Shown here: positions 1 through 4,050 of the stretch, one piece after another
Numbering within the stretch: the stretch's first letter is position 1
How the letters are laid out: each line of letters starts with the position of its first letter
IMG/VR virus record: IMGVR_UViG_3300026078_000099
Coordinates: 1 to 20,734 of that record
Length of the DNA: 20,734 nucleotides
Strand: one strand, 5' to 3'
From: a virus
Program-made: the position numbers and the translations under genes
Notes under the pieces: model-generated
What the model was told of the DNA's origin: nothing
The model's input: the letters and a program-made list of their open reading frames with translations, nothing else
The model's database searches: none

Positions 1-180
1 CTCAGCCATCTGCTTTTGCATGATTTCAGAGAGTTCCTGATCGAAGCGGCTAAAGAGGCGCTTGCGATAATCATCGGTCAGGCGCGAAACGATCTGGCGC
101 CGAACACTCTCCTGGAGGCTTTCCTCAGGGTTTCCGTCCTCGTCGCGGAAGACGTCATCAAGATCGATTTCAATTTTCAT
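1..180 (-). CDS. Early phage protein, partial (C-terminus beyond window)
   Basis: The reverse strand gives an open frame of 60 codons from an ATG at 180 to the window edge with no stop, so the gene continues to the left. It begins MKIEIDLDDVFRDEDG and is highly charged, with alternating acidic and basic stretches and a predicted helical second half (SVRRQIVSRLTDDYRKRL). The ATG overlaps the stop of the preceding gene (TGA 179-177), which implies translational coupling and places it last visible in the leftward early operon. I do not recognise a defined domain. By position it belongs to the dispensable early-left region of lambda-like phages, where host-takeover, recombination or anti-defence genes lie, but nothing in the sequence proves such a role. 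Confidence 0.8.
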   Translation of the reverse strand, partial: MKIEIDLDDVFRDEDGNPEESLQESVRRQIVSRLTDDYRKRLFSRFDQELSEIMQKQMAE

Positions 181-368
181 TTCCCATTCCCCCGTTCAGC
201 ACTGGCCTCGACAGCGCTGGAATGGGTGGGGCGCGCTTCCGAAGGGGACGAGGCAGCGCGGCGACGGCGAAGTTCATCGAGAACCGCCTGTTCGGCAGGG
301 TCCATCGGAAGAACCGGAGCGCCGATCAGAGACGGGGCAGAGGTGCGGAAGATGCGCAGGGCTGTCAT
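177..368 (-). CDS. Small early phage protein, 63 aa
   Basis: The ATG at 368 overlaps the stop of the upstream gene (TGA 367-365) and the stop at 179-177 overlaps the next ATG, so the frame is locked in place by ATGA junctions on both sides. The product is basic, Ala/Arg/Pro-rich and contains a short helical motif (DPAEQAVLDELRRRRAA). It has no membrane segment or recognisable domain. The operon context is the main reason to believe it; the function is unknown. Confidence 0.7.
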   Translation of the reverse strand: MTALRIFRTSAPSLIGAPVLPMDPAEQAVLDELRRRRAASSPSEARPTHSSAVEASAERGNGK

Positions 369-535
369 ACCTGCCCCCCAGCAAGCCCCAGGCCTGCAAT
401 AATGATGAAAACCAAGGCGATCAGCAGACCGCCGCCGATCCAGCCCGCCACGACCTTTGCCGGGTGATGCGGGCCATAGAGTTCCGCATGATTGGCAAGG
501 CCGGTGCGGAAGGCGTGGGTGAGGAAGGGGATCAT
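365..535 (-). CDS. Small single-pass membrane protein, 56 aa
   Basis: I chose the start at 535 because that ATG overlaps the stop of the upstream gene (TGA 534-532); a longer frame back to 619 would run deep into the well-supported upstream gene. The product begins MIPFLTHAFRTGL and has one strong hydrophobic segment near residues 33-52 (VVAGWIGGGLLIALVFIIIA) followed by a short Gly-rich tail, so it is very likely an inner-membrane protein. Small membrane proteins in early-left operons can act in superinfection exclusion or as holin-like factors, but this is early-operon context and there is no lysis partner next to it. Function unknown. Confidence 0.75.
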   Translation of the reverse strand: MIPFLTHAFRTGLANHAELYGPHHPAKVVAGWIGGGLLIALVFIIIAGLGLAGGQV

Positions 536-840
536 TTCACCCACCGCAGGCACCGCTGGATTTTGCTCCAGAGGCTCCAGTCCACCTTGTATTCGACACG
601 CAAACCCACGGCGTACCATCCGGGGTTGGGTACAGGCTCCGCAGATGCTGGCAGTTCAGTCCAGAAGCTCGGACCTTTCAGGAACTCGGCCGCGATCCAC
701 TCCTTGCTGTCGCCAGCCTCGTCAGAAAACACGAGTGTCTCCCAGTGCTCGGCTACTGGGTTGAAGCGAACAACGGCTCCAACGCAGAACGCGGTTCCAT
801 CACGGGGCGCCGTCGCCCAATCGTGCCAATCGGCCATCAT
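532..840 (-). CDS. Early phage protein with WATAPRDGT motif (DUF551-like), 102 aa
   Basis: The start at 840 (MMADWHDWATAPRDGT) is preferred because it overlaps the upstream stop (TGA 839-837) and follows an AAGGGG ribosome-binding sequence. An in-frame ATG at 846 also exists. The N-terminal W-x-x-A-P-(K/R)-D-G-T pattern recalls the small DUF551-type phage proteins that start with 'W-x-P-I-x-x-A-P-x-D-G', followed by a beta-rich body with several Trp residues (EHWETLVF, KEWIAAEF, DWSLWSKI). The biochemical role of such proteins is not known to me. Family assignment is by motif memory only and is tentative; the coding call is firm. Confidence 0.75.
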   Translation of the reverse strand: MMADWHDWATAPRDGTAFCVGAVVRFNPVAEHWETLVFSDEAGDSKEWIAAEFLKGPSFWTELPASAEPVPNPGWYAVGLRVEYKVDWSLWSKIQRCLRWVK

Positions 841-1007
841 TCCCACCCCTTGCTAAGCTCAGCCCACCGCGCTTCGCCCATCTCCAGACGGGCGACCTGC
901 GCATGGCGAGCGAGGCGGTTGGTTGTGTCCATGTCCACCGGCTTGACGCGCGGCAGATCGGCCATGGCGGACTTGAGAACCGCCAGTTCGGTTCGGGTGC
1001 CAGCCAC
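837..1007 (-). CDS. Small early phage protein, 56 aa, GTG start
   Basis: A GTG at 1007 follows directly on the TAA (1010-1008) of the upstream gene, and the frame runs to a TGA (839-837) that overlaps the next ATG. The product, starting (M)AGTRTELAVLKSAMADLPR, is charged and mostly helical (RLARHAQVARLEMGEARWAELSKGWE). Its back-to-back position between two coupled genes is the evidence for translation. Reading the segment in other frames leaves an unexplained gap of about 165 bases in an otherwise gapless operon. No domain is recognised. Confidence 0.65.
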   Translation of the reverse strand: MAGTRTELAVLKSAMADLPRVKPVDMDTTNRLARHAQVARLEMGEARWAELSKGWE

Positions 1008-1349
1008 TTAAGCAGCCCTCCCATGCCGAGCGGCAATGTCCTTGGCGCGCTGCCAAGCGGATTCCCGGCGCATCTCGGCGCGGTACTCGGCGGCCTCGGC
1101 GTGATACTCGGCAAGGTCTTCCTCGACCCGGCCAGCGATCTCGTCCTCGAACCCGGCGTAGTCGTCCTCGGTCAGTTCAACCGCGCACTTGGCGGAGATG
1201 ATCTCGAACTCGGCAGGCTCGGCGGGATGGGGGTAGTCGCCATAGAGGCGGGCCGGGCGACCGGGGGTGACAGAATACGTCACCTCAACGGGATATTCCC
1301 GCTCGGTCGGACCGCGGTAGATCCATGTTTCAAAGGTGAAGGTCTGCAT
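1008..1349 (-). CDS. Early phage protein, acidic, 113 aa
   Basis: The product has a beta-rich N-terminal half (QTFTFETWIYRGPTEREYPVEV, then a Pro-rich turn PHPAEPAEFEIISAKC) and a charged helical C-terminal half (EYHAEAAEYRAEMRRESAWQRAKDIAARHG). It starts three bases after the stop of the upstream gene, and its TAA abuts the GTG of the next one. It is the second gene of the leftward operon. The fold resembles small phage proteins of unknown function; I do not recognise a named family. Confidence 0.75.
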   Translation of the reverse strand: MQTFTFETWIYRGPTEREYPVEVTYSVTPGRPARLYGDYPHPAEPAEFEIISAKCAVELTEDDYAGFEDEIAGRVEEDLAEYHAEAAEYRAEMRRESAWQRAKDIAARHGRAA

Positions 1350-1352
1350 GGC

Positions 1353-1607
1353 TCAGGCCTCCTCTCCGTCGGTGAGGAACGAGCGCGACGTGAGCGCCAT
1401 GGTGACGACAGTCGCAGCAGCCTCTTCGGCGCTGGCGAAATCGTTGGCCCACGCAAAGCCCATGGCATCGACCACGGCATCGAAAAGGCGATTGCTGGTG
1501 CGGATGTAGGCGCGCGGATCGGCGCAAGCCTCGAACTCGCCCATGCGCAGAAGCGACGACAGAAGCCCGTCGATCTGTTCGAACTGGTAAAGGGTGATGG
1601 TGGCCAT
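1353..1607 (-). CDS. First gene of leftward early operon, 84 aa
   Basis: The start at 1607 (MATITLYQFEQIDGLL) is chosen because it sits four bases after a GGAGGAA Shine-Dalgarno sequence; the upstream in-frame ATG at 1619 would place that motif inside the gene. The protein is helical and acidic, with no membrane segment or known motif. Its leader runs back about 30 bases to the predicted PL start, so it is the first product of the repressor-controlled leftward transcript. Lambda uses this place for the antiterminator N and early functions, but this protein lacks an Arg-rich RNA-binding tail, so I do not propose N activity. Confidence 0.8.
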   Translation of the reverse strand: MATITLYQFEQIDGLLSSLLRMGEFEACADPRAYIRTSNRLFDAVVDAMGFAWANDFASAEEAAATVVTMALTSRSFLTDGEEA

Positions 1608-1643
1608 CGTTTCCTCCATTCGCTCCGGGGAGCTTGTGGAGGG

Positions 1644-1672
1644 ATATTGGCGCGTAGTTTTCTACACGTCAA
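1644..1672 (-). promoter_or_regulatory. Leftward early promoter (PL-like)
   Basis: On the minus strand a -35 TTGACG (1672-1667) is followed after exactly 17 bases by a -10 CAATAT (1649-1644). An operator dyad occupies the spacer. Predicted transcription starts near 1637, giving a leader of about 30 bases with a GGAGGAA ribosome site before the gene starting at 1607. The rightward promoter at 2483 uses the same -35 hexamer. Confidence 0.7.
1654..1665. promoter_or_regulatory. Repressor operator, left cluster, site 1
   Basis: GTAGTTTTCTAC, a 12-bp dyad with GTAG/CTAC arms, lies between the -35 and -10 of the leftward promoter, where binding would block RNA polymerase. The identical 12 bases recur at 2495-2506 over the rightward promoter, with matching flanks (C before, AC after). 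Confidence 0.7.
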
Positions 1673-1681
1673 GCACTAAAT

Positions 1682-1693
1682 GTATTTTTCTAC
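1682..1693. promoter_or_regulatory. Repressor operator, left cluster, site 2
   Basis: GTATTTTTCTAC differs by one base from the site at 1654-1665 and shares the downstream ACACGTC flank. It is centred 28 bp upstream of that site, just behind the -35 of the leftward promoter. A weaker half-match (GTAGCC at 1704-1709) may be a third, degenerate site. Confidence 0.6.
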
Positions 1694-1759
1694 ACGTCGT
1701 CGCGTAGCCTTGGCGCGAATCAACCCGCCACCCTGACAGCCCCCTCCCCTGTAGGAAAC

Positions 1760-1794
1760 GCACAAACGAAAACCGCCCCGGTTTCCCGAGGCGG
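1760..1794 (-). terminator. Rho-independent terminator of the repressor/secreted-protein transcript
   Basis: Read on the minus strand, a 9-bp stem (CCGCCTCGG with CCGGGGCGG, one G-T pair) closes a GAAA tetraloop and is followed by TTTTCGTTTGTG. It lies about 50 bases after the stop of the gene at 1843-2076 and before the leftward promoter, so it would keep repressor-operon transcripts from entering the early-left genes. Confidence 0.8.
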
Positions 1795-1842
1795 CTGGAT
1801 TGCTTGGTTGAGGTGGTCCGGGGGGAGTTCAACCCCTCCCGA

Positions 1843-2076
1843 TCACCAATTCGGCTTCGGCGGTGCATAAGGGTCAACGGTACCCTGCTTGCCGGTGTAA
1901 GGATTGACGTTGCCCTTTGTGGACCAGTTATCCGCCTTCGTGCTGTTCGGCGCGGTTTGCTGGTGGGGCTGGACGTAAGTGCCATCGTTGCGGACGTAGC
2001 CGCGAACGCTTGTTTGCTTGGCGACCGCCGGAGCGGCAATGGCAAGGACCGCCGCCGCGAATATCAGCTTCTTCAT
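1843..2076 (-). CDS. Small secreted protein, probable lysogenic-conversion gene, 77 aa
   Basis: The N-terminus is a textbook Sec signal peptide: MKK, a hydrophobic core (LIFAAAVLAIAAPA) and a likely cleavage site after AVA (residue 19). The mature part of about 58 residues is polar and rich in Gly, Pro, Asn and Thr (GYVRNDGTYV, PHQQTAPNSTKADNWST, NPYTGKQGT). It resembles small periplasmic or secreted proteins that I recall from many proteobacterial chromosomes. The start is set by an AGGAGG seven bases upstream. The gene follows the repressor on the same strand after a 41-bp gap with no visible promoter, and a terminator follows it. It would therefore be expressed with the repressor in the lysogen, as expected of a moron. 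There is no cysteine at the cleavage site, so it is not a lipoprotein. Confidence 0.85.
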   Translation of the reverse strand: MKKLIFAAAVLAIAAPAVAKQTSVRGYVRNDGTYVQPHQQTAPNSTKADNWSTKGNVNPYTGKQGTVDPYAPPKPNW

Positions 2077-2117
2077 GGTTATCCTCCTGTTGATGCCCGC
2101 CCAAACTTGTTGGCTGG

Positions 2118-2432
2118 TCAGCCGTTAGTGCCGTCGCCCTCGTTGGTGAATGTCTCCAAAACCTGAAGCGCCTGCTTGCGGCGGCGCTCGGGTATGTGGT
2201 CCCACACGAAGGAAACCTTATCGTCGTCCGGATCGCCAAACATAAGGTGGCGCAGCGAAACGCCCAAGGCGCGGGCTATGGCCTCCAGGTTCTCGACCGT
2301 GATGCTCTTGGTCTGGCGCGTCATGAATTTGTGCAGCATCGAGTCCGACAGCCCGGCCGCAAGTGACACGCTCCGATAGGTGGCGCCGTCCTTCGCGTCG
2401 ATAACCCGCTGAATTCTGGCCCGCAAATCCAT
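2118..2432 (-). CDS. Short XRE-family phage repressor (CI-like), 104 aa
   Basis: An N-terminal helix-turn-helix of the XRE/Cro-CI type is visible (about residues 17-60: TYRSVSLAAGLSDSMLHKFM, then ITVENLEAIARALGVSLRHLMFG). A short charged tail follows (FVWDHIPERRRKQALQVLETF), which may dimerise. It is much shorter than the ~230-residue lambda CI and has no S24/LexA-type peptidase domain, so RecA-stimulated self-cleavage is not possible from this sequence. I chose the start at 2432 (MDLRARIQ) because the longer frame back to 2519 would read through all three operators. No Shine-Dalgarno precedes the ATG; a CACAAT -10-like hexamer ends six bases before it, which suggests a leaderless message. 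It diverges from the Cro-position gene at 2518, and that arrangement marks it as the immunity repressor. Confidence 0.85.
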   Translation of the reverse strand: MDLRARIQRVIDAKDGATYRSVSLAAGLSDSMLHKFMTRQTKSITVENLEAIARALGVSLRHLMFGDPDDDKVSFVWDHIPERRRKQALQVLETFTNEGDGTNG

Positions 2433-2438
2433 TGCAGG

Positions 2439-2467
2439 ATTGTGCCAGTAGAACCCTACGCGGGGCG
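2439..2467 (-). promoter_or_regulatory. Repressor maintenance promoter (PRM-like), tentative
   Basis: On the minus strand CACAAT (2444-2439) lies six bases before the repressor ATG, so transcription would start at or next to the ATG. The position 17 bases further upstream (2467-2462, CGCCCC) is a poor -35. A poor -35 is typical of promoters that need activation, and an operator lies three bases beyond it. This is inferred from geometry, not from a strong hexamer match. Confidence 0.4.
2448..2459. promoter_or_regulatory. Repressor operator, right cluster, repressor-proximal site (OR3-like)
   Basis: GTAGAACCCTAC (reverse complement GTAGGGTTCTAC) keeps both GTAG/CTAC arms of the operator. It falls between the -35 and -10 positions of the predicted repressor promoter, where binding would switch off repressor synthesis, as lambda OR3 does. 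Confidence 0.65.
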
Positions 2468-2470
2468 AGT

Positions 2471-2482
2471 GTAGAATACTCC
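2471..2482. promoter_or_regulatory. Repressor operator, right cluster, middle site (OR2-like)
   Basis: GTAGAATACTCC; its reverse complement GGAGTATTCTAC matches the GTAGTTTTCTAC site at 10 of 12 positions. It abuts the -35 of the rightward promoter (2483) and is centred about 44 bp upstream of the predicted repressor transcript start, close to the activating position of lambda OR2. Confidence 0.6.
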
Positions 2483-2511
2483 TTGACGCCGTACGTAGTT
2501 TTCTACACATT
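2483..2511 (+). promoter_or_regulatory. Rightward early promoter (PR-like)
   Basis: TTGACG (2483-2488) and CACATT (2506-2511) are separated by 17 bases, with an operator dyad in the spacer. Transcription would start about seven bases downstream, at or next to the A of the ATG at 2518. No Shine-Dalgarno is present, so the first message is probably leaderless. The -10 is weak by E. coli standards, which is common in alphaproteobacteria. Confidence 0.6.
2495..2506. promoter_or_regulatory. Repressor operator, right cluster, Cro-proximal site (OR1-like)
   Basis: GTAGTTTTCTAC is identical to the left site at 1654-1665 and lies in the spacer of the rightward promoter, reaching the -10. Binding here would block early rightward transcription. 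Confidence 0.7.
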
Positions 2512-2517
2512 GGGCGC

Positions 2518-2727
2518 ATGACGGAAACTCAGCAGCTCATCGCGCGCATCAAGGCGCTGGCGGAAAAGCAGGGTCTCGCGCCTTCAACGGTCGGGGCCAA
2601 GGTTCTCGGCGGTGGCGCAGTTCTGGCGGCTCTGGAAAGCGGAAAGACCATCACACTCGCAAAGTATGAGCGGGCAAAGGCGGCGCTGGCCGAGATGGAG
2701 CGCGCCGAACCCACCAAGGCCGCCTGA
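2518..2727 (+). CDS. Cro-position early regulator, 69 aa
   Basis: This is the first gene to the right of the operator cluster, divergent from the repressor. The small helical protein (LIARIKALAEKQGLAPSTVGAKVLGGGAVLAALESGKTITLAKYERAKAAL) has the size and helix-turn-helix spacing of Cro-like regulators: a helix, a turn around GLAPSTV, a possible recognition helix and a terminal helix. The HTH call rests on pattern only. The start is fixed by the promoter geometry, since no ribosome-binding site precedes it. The next frame (2727) overlaps its stop. Confidence 0.75.
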   Translation: MTETQQLIARIKALAEKQGLAPSTVGAKVLGGGAVLAALESGKTITLAKYERAKAALAEMERAEPTKAA

Positions 2728-2876
2728 TGGACAGTACCGAACAAACTCTGGCTCGGCGCCAGCACGAACGGGAGGCCGAGCGCGCCTTTAGCCTGATCGC
2801 CGCTGCACCCGTTCGCGCACCTCTTCTGCAACGCCTTGCAGGAATGTTTCGATTTCATCGAGGACCAGATGCCTGA
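2727..2876 (+). CDS. Small early protein or gene remnant, 49 aa
   Basis: The ATG at 2727 overlaps the TGA of the Cro-position gene, as in a coupled operon, and the first 25 residues (MDSTEQTLARRQHEREAERAFSLIAAA) look like normal coding sequence. The last 89 bases, however, lie antisense to the well-supported gene at 2788-3090, and the C-terminus there (FRFHRGPDA) looks arbitrary. It may be a genuine small protein, or the 5' end of an older gene cut short when the minus-strand gene entered. Confidence 0.45.
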   Translation: MDSTEQTLARRQHEREAERAFSLIAAAPVRAPLLQRLAGMFRFHRGPDA

Positions 2877-3090
2877 CCATATCCGTATCGACCGTGCCGA
2901 CCTTGGGCGCACGAACTCCGTCCAGCGCATCACCCTGTATCCGGGTGAACGAGGCGACCTCGGCGACCGGGTCGGGCTTTGCCATGCAGCGTTCGACGTA
3001 GAGCGTGTGCAGCAGGGTTCGCAGCGCCCATCGGCTCGCCAGTGCGGAGGCTTGGCGCAGATCAGCCGGGTCGGGCGGGGGTTTGGCCAT
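2788..3090 (-). CDS. Minus-strand cargo gene, unknown protein of 100 aa
   Basis: The minus-strand frame shows coherent codon use and a well-formed helical protein: MAKPPPDPADLRQ, then ASALASRWALRTLLHTLYVERC and a long acidic C-terminal helix (TDMVRHLVLDEIETFLQGVAEEVRERVQ). The overlapping plus-strand frames look like shadows. The gene faces against the rightward early transcript, and its tail overlaps the 49-aa frame. A promoter-like pair (TTGACT 3124-3119, 17 bases, AATCGT 3101-3096) ends five bases before the ATG with no ribosome site, so expression may be independent and leaderless. No domain is recognised. Confidence 0.75.
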   Translation of the reverse strand: MAKPPPDPADLRQASALASRWALRTLLHTLYVERCMAKPDPVAEVASFTRIQGDALDGVRAPKVGTVDTDMVRHLVLDEIETFLQGVAEEVRERVQRRSG

Positions 3091-3095
3091 GCGGC

Positions 3096-3124
3096 ACGAT
3101 TCCGCGCTCTGCCCGCAGAGTCAA
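3096..3124 (-). promoter_or_regulatory. Putative promoter of the minus-strand gene at 2788-3090
   Basis: TTGACT (3124-3119) and AATCGT (3101-3096) are spaced by 17 bases on the minus strand, and the -10 ends five bases before the ATG. The match to a consensus -35 is good and to a -10 is modest. Confidence 0.4.
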
Positions 3125-3146
3125 TGCCCACCCCCTCACAGGCCGC

Positions 3147-3160
3147 CTGACCGATGGCGG
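3147..3160 (+). repeat. 14-bp direct repeat, left copy
   Basis: CTGACCGATGGCGG here is repeated exactly at 3612-3625. The two copies bracket the pair of small genes at 3192-3371 and 3364-3534. Confidence 0.6.
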
Positions 3161-3191
3161 GGGGACTCACCACACCTGAAAGGAGCGCACC

Positions 3192-3371
3192 ATGCGCAAT
3201 GATCCCGAACGCGAACTCGCGCTCGAATGCCTTCGGCTGGCCGTTGGCCACGTCGCACCTTTCAGCGGCGATGCCATACCGGTCGCTGCTGAGTATTTCG
3301 CTTTCGTCACCGGGACCGACACGGACGACGCCAAAGCCAAGCTTGAGGCCGTCCGTAAGGCGGTCAGCTGA
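3192..3371 (+). CDS. Small early phage protein, 59 aa
   Basis: The ATG at 3192 is preceded by AAAGGAG with seven bases of spacing, the best ribosome site in this part of the window. The product (MRNDPERELALECLRLAVGH, then a loop and EYFAFVTGTDTDDAKAKLEAVRKAVS) is acidic and helical and fits the style of small phage proteins. A longer frame from 3154 exists but is in another phase. Its stop lies in the palindrome TCAGCTGA, which also supplies the stop of the converging gene. Function unknown. Confidence 0.75.
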   Translation: MRNDPERELALECLRLAVGHVAPFSGDAIPVAAEYFAFVTGTDTDDAKAKLEAVRKAVS

Positions 3372-3534
3372 TCGGCTTGATCTGCATCGGTTTCTTGCTG
3401 CGTACGGTTTCGAGGCACTGAGAGAACAGCGCCAGTTCGCTGTCGACCGACTGCTTGCTCGCCCCTGCATGAGTGTCGCGAATGATGCGCCACAAAGCAA
3501 ACGCGACGGCCTCGTTGCTGGCGAAGGTCTCCAT
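3364..3534 (-). CDS. Minus-strand cargo gene, unknown protein of 56 aa
   Basis: The ATG at 3534 follows a GCAGGAGAAA ribosome site. The product (METFASNEAVAFALWRIIRD, then a Ser/Gln linker and SELALFSQCLETVRSKKP) is helical and compact. It converges on the gene at 3192-3371 and overlaps it by eight bases at a shared palindromic stop. Like the gene at 2788-3090 it opposes early rightward transcription, so it is probably expressed separately, perhaps in the lysogen. No family is recognised. Confidence 0.7.
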   Translation of the reverse strand: METFASNEAVAFALWRIIRDTHAGASKQSVDSELALFSQCLETVRSKKPMQIKPIS

Positions 3535-3576
3535 TCAATTTCTCCTGCTGGATTCGACAACCGCAGGATGACCGAA

Positions 3577-3603
3577 GGAGGCGCGGCGTCAACCCGCGCC
3601 TCC
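3577..3603. repeat. Perfect 9-bp inverted repeat
   Basis: GGAGGCGCG and CGCGCCTCC pair perfectly around a 9-base loop upstream of the minus-strand gene and just before the small frame at 3619. The loop holds TTGACG on the minus strand, the same -35 hexamer as PL and PR, but I see no good -10 after it. No T-run follows on the plus strand, so it is not a standard terminator. Confidence 0.45.
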
Positions 3604-3611
3604 GGAGGGTG

Positions 3612-3625
3612 CTGACCGATGGCGG
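3612..3625 (+). repeat. 14-bp direct repeat, right copy
   Basis: An exact second copy of CTGACCGATGGCGG (see 3147-3160), 465 bp downstream. It overlaps the start codon of the small frame at 3619. Confidence 0.6.
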
Positions 3626-3717
3626 CTTTCACACTTTGGCTGATCGCGCAGGTGCTGCTGGCACCGCTGATCGGCCGCCACATGGGAGGCGCGGCGCCTA
3701 GCCGCTGCATCAGATAG
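3619..3717 (+). CDS. Possible small membrane peptide, 32 aa
   Basis: ATG 3619 follows a GGAGG nine to ten bases upstream. The peptide (MAAFTLWLIAQVLLAPLIGRHMGG) is one hydrophobic helix with a short basic tail. It is too short to judge by composition, but a second small membrane peptide follows at 3751, and such pairs are common in phage early regions. Confidence 0.45.
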   Translation: MAAFTLWLIAQVLLAPLIGRHMGGAAPSRCIR

Positions 3718-3750
3718 TCACGCCCGGAGGGGCAATCGGGGGGTCTTAGC

Positions 3751-3885
3751 TTGGACTGGGGATCAATCACCAACGCCTGCAACGCCATAACGGCGCTGAT
3801 CGTCGGCTGTGTCGCATGGGTCGCGCTCGGGCCTGACCTGCGCGACCTCATCTGGAAGCTCTCGCGCGGGGGGATGGGGAAGTGA
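3751..3885 (+). CDS. Small single-pass membrane protein, 44 aa, TTG start
   Basis: The frame opens with TTG at 3751, behind a G-rich ribosome site (GGGGGG, 3738-3743), and codes for a hydrophobic helix (ITALIVGCVAWVALG, about residues 12-26) followed by a charged tail (PDLRDLIWKLSRGG). Its TGA overlaps the GTG of the next gene, which supports translation of both. The start codon is the least certain point. Function unknown. Confidence 0.55.
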   Translation: MDWGSITNACNAITALIVGCVAWVALGPDLRDLIWKLSRGGMGK

Positions 3886-4046
3886 ACCCGATCCTGCGCA
3901 CGGCCTTCCGCGCCCACGCCTTCCACAACTTCACCGGCAGGGCGCCGCGCCTCGCCGCCAACGATTGCCCCGCAACGGGCAAGGGGCCGGATCGGCTTGC
4001 CTCCGCCGCGTCCGGCCCCGCTGTTTCTCGCTCCTTTCACGGATAA
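3882..4046 (+). CDS. Small basic early protein, 54 aa, GTG start
   Basis: The GTG at 3882 overlaps the previous stop in a GTGA junction and follows a purine-rich GGGGATGGGGAA. The product ((M)NPILRTAFRAHAFHNFTGRAPRLAANDCPATGKGPDRLAS) is basic and mostly unstructured. The frame closes four bases before the next ATG, so it fills the gap between coupled neighbours. No homology is recognised. Confidence 0.55.
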   Translation: MNPILRTAFRAHAFHNFTGRAPRLAANDCPATGKGPDRLASAASGPAVSRSFHG

Positions 4047-4050
4047 GACA

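Noticed and set aside
2529-4040. Minus-strand open frame of 503 codons across the small early genes
   Set aside because: It crosses genes on both strands that have ribosome sites and coherent products; its own product is Arg/Ser/Pro-rich and lacks motifs.
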